From positions 131,367-191,485 of the forward strand of contig JAFXOW010000010.1 of assembly GCA_017528315.1 (NCBI GenBank): a DNA stretch of 60,119 nt, given 5' to 3'. This DNA comes from Bacilli bacterium. GTDB lineage: Bacteria; Bacillota_I; Bacilli_A; RF39; UBA660. Of this stretch, positions 59,531 through 60,119 are shown piece by piece. A model generated the notes under the pieces. That model had not been told where the DNA came from, did not search any database, and saw nothing but the letters and a program-made list of their open reading frames with translations. Position 1 is the stretch's first letter, and every line of letters starts with the position of its first letter. The translations under genes were made by a program, and so were the position numbers.

Positions 59531-60119
59531 ATGAAGGATTATTTTTTTAAGAAAAAAACATTTGTGATAATTGGAATTGCTTTATTTTTTGTGGTGCTAG
59601 GAATAGTTTTATGTGTTAGTATCTATTCACAAAAACAATTACATACAGTTAAAAATGTACAAACATTTACTTTAAGAGAAGAAGGCGAAATAGATTTAAA
59701 TTTAAATAGTGAAACTAAATTAGTTGAAAACACAAATGAAAGTGTTGCATCATTTCAAGATGGAAAGATTGTTGCACATAGTGTTGGTGAGACAACTTTA
59801 ACGTATAATGATGCAGATGGTAATGTAATTCAATATCATATTATTGTAGAAAAGAATGATACAATTGAGACAATTAATTTACAAGATAATTATAGTTGTA
59901 AATCAGGAGAATCATTTGAAATTGATATTGAAATTAGTGGTGGAAATATCCCAGTATATGCTGGAGCAACAATAAGTGATTCAAGTATTGCAACATTAAA
60001 AGAAGATCCTAATAATCAACCAAAATGTATAAATTGTAGAAAACTTAAAGTAGAATGTCAAAAAGGTGGAACAACAACATTGACAGTTAAATCACAAAAA
60101 GGAACTAGTAAAACTGCTA
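59531..60119 (+). CDS. Membrane-anchored Ig-like (Big_2-type) protein, 3' end missing
   Basis: 196 codons visible, running off the window. Lys-rich start, TM helix (about 11-33), then Ig-like repeats with the Big_2 pattern (EEGEIDLNLNSETK...SVASFQDGKIVAHSVGETTLTYND; SGESFEIDIEISGG...SIATLKED). A CINCRKLKVEC segment gives three cysteines not seen in the other Big_2 proteins here. AAAGGAG precedes the ATG. Confidence 0.75.
   Translation, partial: MKDYFFKKKTFVIIGIALFFVVLGIVLCVSIYSQKQLHTVKNVQTFTLREEGEIDLNLNSETKLVENTNESVASFQDGKIVAHSVGETTLTYNDADGNVIQYHIIVEKNDTIETINLQDNYSCKSGESFEIDIEISGGNIPVYAGATISDSSIATLKEDPNNQPKCINCRKLKVECQKGGTTTLTVKSQKGTSKTA

Noticed and set aside
1-60119. Use of UGA as tryptophan (Mycoplasma-type code)
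   Set aside because: UGA occurs as a normal stop (e.g. 2139-2141, tadB-region genes), Trp is encoded by UGG throughout, and the tRNA-Trp has anticodon CCA.

Overview
The window is AT-rich DNA (my rough estimate is under 30% GC) from a low-GC Gram-positive bacterium, most likely an uncultured, gut-type member of class Bacilli. Reasons: strong Shine-Dalgarno sites, sigma-A type promoters, a YceD-L32 pair, SepF, Ssb and infC-rpmI-rplT layouts, Asn/Lys/Ile-rich proteins and a SipW-type secretion set. TGA is used as stop and a CCA-anticodon tRNA-Trp is present, so the code is standard. Several genes belong to endospore formers: spoVS, a SpoVID-like LysM protein followed by a YsxE-like kinase-fold protein (the B. 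subtilis order), a YqfQ-like protein near nfo, and two CotY/CotZ-like coat proteins.

Layout. 1-1221: 3' part of a sigma-70 factor with an unusual C-terminal extension. 1.3-5.9 kb: Tad-type pilus/secretion operon (TadE, TadZ-like, TadA, TadB, TadC). 6-16 kb: yebC, queH, a pseudopilin, yceD-rpmF-nadD, the spoVID/ysxE-like pair, a DUF2935-like protein, truB and two Ig-like (Big_2) surface proteins. 16.2-24.3 kb: tRNA-Trp, a Lys-rich membrane protein, sufB, ssb, tRNA-Ser, a polytopic membrane protein, ackA, nrnA, engB, sepF. 24.3-32.6 kb: surface locus with two tandemly duplicated thioester/SpaA-type adhesins, a sortase, two small membrane proteins and an NlpC/P60 hydrolase. 32.6-45.1 kb: tRNA-Arg, pseudopilin, nfo, polysaccharide deacetylase, galE, yqfQ-like, infC-rpmI-rplT, rpsB-tsf, a Pro-rich membrane protein, CvpA-like, CapA-like and unknown genes.

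The main discovery is at 45.2-57.8 kb. The sporulation gene spoVS is cut in two. Codons 1-50 lie at 45197-45346, and the rest, starting with Gly51, lies at 57707-57817. Between them is a 12,360-bp element that ends with a large serine recombinase next to the right junction. A 3-bp core (GGT) occurs at both junctions. Recombination there would restore an uninterrupted 86-codon spoVS, the normal length of SpoVS, and release a circle. This is the architecture of skin (sigK)-type intervening elements that are excised during sporulation. The cargo is not phage-like: it is a SipW signal peptidase, two TasA/camelysin-like proteins, a Big_2 protein and a 2177-residue InlB-repeat protein that ends in a tyrosine-phosphatase domain, plus a lipoprotein and a small helical protein that could be the excision factor.

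57.8-60.1 kb: two CotY/CotZ-like coat genes on the minus strand behind a sigma-K-like promoter, the tmRNA gene, and the start of another membrane-anchored Ig-like protein that runs off the window. No rRNA, CRISPR array, classical insertion sequence or phage structural gene was seen.
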